Of a stretch of DNA of 51,618 nucleotides, positions 45,458 to 51,618 are shown one piece after another. Both the position numbers and the translations under genes were made by a program. Each line of letters opens with the position of its first letter. Positions within the stretch are counted from its first letter, which is position 1. Under the pieces are notes generated by a model, which did not search any database, had not been told where the DNA came from, and saw nothing but the letters and a program-made list of their open reading frames with translations. Source of the DNA: Mycobacterium colombiense (GTDB lineage Bacteria; Actinomycetota; Actinomycetes; Mycobacteriales; Mycobacteriaceae); the NCBI RefSeq assembly GCF_001672755.1, contig NZ_LZKI01000026.1, forward strand, positions 1-51,618. The letters run 5' to 3'.

Positions 45458-46115
45458 TCCGGCGGGTCAGCAGCGAGGACTCTTGGCCCGCGTCACCGGG
45501 CATGCACCAGACGAAGACGCCGGCCTCGATCTCGATCGTGCGCGGCAGGTATTGCCGCCGCTCGTCGCCGTGGTCCAGCGGCAACACCGCCGGCGCGGTG
45601 CGCAGCCGCTGCCAGCTGGCCGCGAAGCCGGGATGCAGCGGCAGGTCGGACACCTCGGTTTCGGCGACCCAGCGCATCTCGGCGCTTTCCCGATTGGGCA
45701 CGGTGTGCAGCAACTCATCGGCGTCGGCGACGACGGTGGTGTAGCTCCACCGCGTGCCCGCGATCCCGGCGACCTCGGCCGTGACCACCGTCGCGCGCAC
45801 CGCGAGCCGCTCACCGAGCAGCCCCGCTTCTTCGTTCGCTTCGCGGACCGCGGTCTCCTCCGGCGTTTCGTGGCTGTCCCGGGCGCCGCCGGGCAGCCCC
45901 CACGTCCCGCCCTGGTGACTCCACACCGCGCGATGCTGCAGCAGCACCGCGGGGGTGCCGTCGGGCTGCGGGGCCCTCAGAAGCAAACCCGCCGCTCCGA
46001 ACCGGCCCCAGTAATGGGCGCCGCTGTCGGAGATCACCCAACCGTCACCGTCGCCCTGCACGGATTCAGGATATGCAGACTTGGCTTGGGCGTCGTCAAT
46101 TGCGTCCGCCTCCAC
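45429..46115 (-). CDS. mutT3: Nudix hydrolase MutT3
   Basis: A 228-residue Nudix protein of the mycobacterial MutT family, expected to hydrolyse oxidised nucleoside triphosphates. The Nudix box [20 protein letters not shown], continuing EAGLLGE, is complete with REANEE metal-binding glutamates. The start is uncertain: GTG 46115 ([12 protein letters not shown]...) is used here; GTG 46061 (MQGDGDGWV) is closer to where conservation with Rv0413 begins. The open frame reaches 46274, but that part overlaps the glnX start. Convergent overlap with thiE. Confidence 0.85.
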   Translation of the reverse strand: MEADAIDDAQAKSAYPESVQGDGDGWVISDSGAHYWGRFGAAGLLLRAPQPDGTPAVLLQHRAVWSHQGGTWGLPGGARDSHETPEETAVREANEEAGLLGERLAVRATVVTAEVAGIAGTRWSYTTVVADADELLHTVPNRESAEMRWVAETEVSDLPLHPGFAASWQRLRTAPAVLPLDHGDERRQYLPRTIEIEAGVFVWCMPGDAGQESSLLTRRISSLLPAPS

Positions 46116-46201
46116 CCATCCACCCGAACATGCTCTTAGACTTCGCTTATAGAGGTCCGTGCAGCGAAACGAAATGGCCGAGAGATGAGGGCTGATAAGA
46201 C

Positions 46202-47520
46202 GTGACGGTTGAGCTGGCGCACCCGTCGACCGAGCCGCAGGGATCGCGGTCACCGGCCGAACCGGCTCATCCACGCTGGTGGTTCATCTCGACGACGCCG
46301 GGCCGCATCTTGACCATCGGGATCGTGCTGGCCGCACTCGGCGGGATCAGCGCCTTCGCCACCTCGACCACCATCAACCACCGGCAGCAGGTGCTCACCA
46401 CGGTGCTCAACCACACCGAGCCGCTGTCGTTCGCCGCCGGACGGCTCTACACCACGCTGTCGGTCGCCGATGCCGCCGCGGCCACCGCGTTCATCGCCGA
46501 GGCGGAGCCGCAGCCGGTTCGCCAGCGCTACGAGCAGGCGATCACCGACGCGTCCGTCGCGGTGACCCGGGCCTCGAGCGGCCTCACCGACGAGCCGCTG
46601 GTGCAGCTGCTGGGCCGGATCAACGCCGAGCTGGCCGTCTACACCGGACTTATCGAAATCGCCCGGACCAACAACCGGGAGGGCAACCCGGTCGGGTCGT
46701 CGTACCTGTCGGAGGCGTCGGGGCTGATGCAATCGACGATCCTGCCCGACGCGGCCAAGCTGTATCAGGCGACGTCGGAGCGGGTGGACGCCGAAACCAC
46801 CGCGTCGACGCAGATCCCGGCGCCGGTCATCATGGTGGTCGGCGCCACCGTGATCTTCGGCGCGTTCTCACACCGTTGGCTGGCGCGGCGCACGCGGCGC
46901 CGAATCAACCCAGGCCTGGTGGTGGGCGCACTCGCTATTCTCGTCATGGTGGTTTGGGTTGGAACTGCGCTGACCATTTCTACGACGGCCAGTCGTAGCG
47001 CGAAGGACACTGCCGCGGAGTCCCTCAAGACCGTCACCAACGTCGCGATCACCGCCCAGCAGGCGCGCGCCGACGAGACCCTGTCGCTGATCCGTCGCGG
47101 CGACGAGGAGAAACGCAAGCAGTCGTTCTATCAGCGCCTCGATTCCATGCACCGCCAGCTCGACCAGTACATGTCGCGCAGCGACGCCGTGGACAAACCG
47201 GACCTGGAAGGCGCCGACCAGCTACTGCTGCGCTGGCGGCAGGCCAACGACCGGATCACCTCGTACATCTCGGTCGGTAACTACCGGGCCGCCACCCAGG
47301 TGGCGCTGGGCAGCAGCGAAGAGGACTCCACCCCGGCGTTCGACAAGCTGGACGACGAACTGGTCAAGGCCATGGATCAGGGCCGCATCCACCTGCGCAA
47401 CGACGTCATCAACGCGCGCAGCGGGCTGTCCGGCGCCCAGGTCGGTGGCGTGGTGCTCAGCCTTGGCGCCGCGATCGCGGTGGCGCTGGGCCTGTGGCCG
47501 AGGCTGAAAGAGTATCGATA

Positions 47521-47521
<1 letters not shown>
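46202..47521 (+). CDS. glnX: Transmembrane sensor-like protein GlnX (Rv0412c)
   Basis: A 439-residue membrane protein with four predicted helices (about 35-53, 207-222, 238-260, 411-431) and two extracytoplasmic helical domains (about 54-206 and 261-410), resembling sensor ectodomains. A basic segment between helices 2 and 3 (HRWLARRTRRRINPG) lies in the cytoplasm. It is the first gene of the glnX-glnH-pknG operon; published work on mycobacteria proposes that GlnX passes an aspartate/glutamate signal from GlnH to PknG. GTG 46202 is used. Its stop overlaps glnH by one base. Confidence 0.88.
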
Positions 47522-50786
<3,265 letters not shown>

Positions 50787-50903
50787 GATTTCGCTGGGCT
50801 TGGCATGGCTTGGTCCGGCGGCGCGGCGGTCCGGCGGCCACCTCCGTCGAATCCTGGGCGGGGATATCGCGAAATTCCCGCCGCCAGTGCACAGTCAAAG
50901 CCG

Positions 50904-51618
50904 TCAGCGCACACTCGCGGCCGCCAGCGCGGCTCGCACACGACGCAAGATGCCGGCGGGACGGTCCTCCGCGACGATCCGGACGACGATCCACCCCATC
51001 CGCTCGAGCATCTCGATTCGCCGGATGTCTTTGACGTACTGCCGCCGGTTCATCCGATGATGGTCGCCGTCGTATTCGACGGCCACCATCCAGTCCTCCC
51101 AACCCAGGTCGAGATACGCGACGGGAATGCCGTCCACGTCCAGCACCGGTATCTGCGTCTGTGGCCGCGGCAGGCCCGCGTCGATGAGGAGCAGCCGCAG
51201 GTAGCTCTCCCTGGGCGACTGCGCGCCCGGGTCGATCAGCTCGAGCGCGGCCTCCAACCGCCGCAGACCGGGCGAGCCGGGATGACACTTCGCCACGCGC
51301 AAAACGTCCTCCGCCTTGAAACCCGTTGCGCGGGCGAGCGCATCCAGCCGAACGACGGATGAGCGGACCGCTCCGCGGCGCCCGATGTCGAAGGCGGTGC
51401 GCTCGGGGGTGGTGACGGAGCGACCGGCGATGATCTGCGCCTCGCCCGCCGCCAGCGCAGCACGGCGGGTCAGGATGCCGTCGGGTGGACGGGGATTGGC
51501 ATACATCAGCTCAACCGGGACGTCATCGGGAATCCACTCGGCGCCGTGCAGCGCCGCGGCGGCCGCTCCGGCGATGATCCCGCTGCGTCCGGACCATAGC
51601 CATGCGGCGCTGATGCGC
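50904..51618 (-). CDS. DUF559-type (Vsr-like) endonuclease-domain protein, 5' end cut by window edge
   Basis: The frame is open from base 51618, so the N-terminus is outside; about 237 residues are visible. The start (SAAWLWSGRSGIIAGAAAAA, then LHGAEWIPDDVPVELMYANP) resembles the AbiEi-like winged-helix part of this family. The C-terminal half has the PD-(D/E)XK/Vsr-like core: YLDLGWEDWMVAVEYDGDHH, later RIEMLERMGWIVVRIVAED. Such proteins are abundant in actinobacteria and their function is unproven. An ATG at 51506 is internal. It lies at a site where, as I recall the M. tuberculosis order, ackA would follow pknG. Confidence 0.75.
   Translation of the reverse strand, partial: RISAAWLWSGRSGIIAGAAAAALHGAEWIPDDVPVELMYANPRPPDGILTRRAALAAGEAQIIAGRSVTTPERTAFDIGRRGAVRSSVVRLDALARATGFKAEDVLRVAKCHPGSPGLRRLEAALELIDPGAQSPRESYLRLLLIDAGLPRPQTQIPVLDVDGIPVAYLDLGWEDWMVAVEYDGDHHRMNRRQYVKDIRRIEMLERMGWIVVRIVAEDRPAGILRRVRAALAAASVR

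Overview
The window is high-GC DNA whose gene content and order match a mycobacterial chromosome. Many proteins are clear orthologues of the Mycobacterium tuberculosis Rv0410c-Rv0439c neighbourhood: moeA2, psd, pssA, the Cdc48-like AAA ATPase, sodC, virR, def, xthA, thiC, thiD, lpqM, lpqL, the thiOSG/thiE block, mutT3 and glnX-glnH-pknG. Long ORFs, GTG starts, 1-4 base stop/start overlaps and two TPP riboswitches all fit. Comparisons with M. tuberculosis are from memory, not from an alignment. I would not name a species; a non-tuberculous Mycobacterium is most likely.

Layout. 1-2692: a TetR gene cut by the window edge, a divergent alpha/beta hydrolase, and an SDR (Rv0439c-like). 2704-8963: moeA2, a convergent MFS transporter, then the overlapping psd-pssA-AAA ATPase operon. 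8937-16701: an accessory block absent from the M. tuberculosis order. It holds a TetR/SRPBCC-DUF2867 divergent pair, a four-gene operon of LuxE-like acyl-protein synthetase, LuxC-like acyl reductase, SDR and TetR, and a convergent pair encoding an unusual crotonase and a luciferase-fold oxidoreductase. 16731-19980: LON-domain protein, GCS2-type ligase, sodC, virR and a DUF3263 protein, all on the minus strand. 20183-23731: def, GNAT, xthA and the two small genes that flank ctpH in M. tuberculosis; ctpH itself is missing. 23736-28790: a signalling island with a 1286-residue histidine kinase/response regulator/PP2C/RsbW-like fusion, a coupled STAS protein and a PAS-ANTAR regulator.

28906-33535: TPP riboswitch, thiC, thiD, a small hydrolase, then a MarR gene with a 38-bp operator-like palindrome and a second luciferase-fold oxidoreductase. 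33543-40380 (minus): lpqM, a 13E12-type HNH gene, two tandem M28 peptidase lipoproteins (the downstream one lacking three of five zinc ligands), and two small membrane proteins. 40718-41860: two tandem secreted paralogues. 41864-44723 (minus): SGNH hydrolase, thiG, thiS, thiO and a second TPP riboswitch. 44771-50786: thiE, mutT3 (convergent) and the glnX-glnH-pknG amino-acid sensing operon. The right edge cuts a DUF559-type gene.

How the genes work together. Thiamine synthesis is spread over two riboswitch-controlled units plus thiE. Phospholipid synthesis (PssA makes phosphatidylserine, Psd decarboxylates it) is coupled to the AAA gene. GlnX-GlnH-PknG links extracytoplasmic amino acids to central nitrogen/carbon metabolism. 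The two most unusual systems are the LuxC/LuxE-like fatty-acyl reduction operon beside a luciferase-fold enzyme, and the single-polypeptide phosphorelay/partner-switching hub with its STAS and ANTAR neighbours. I saw no tRNA, rRNA, CRISPR array or complete insertion sequence.
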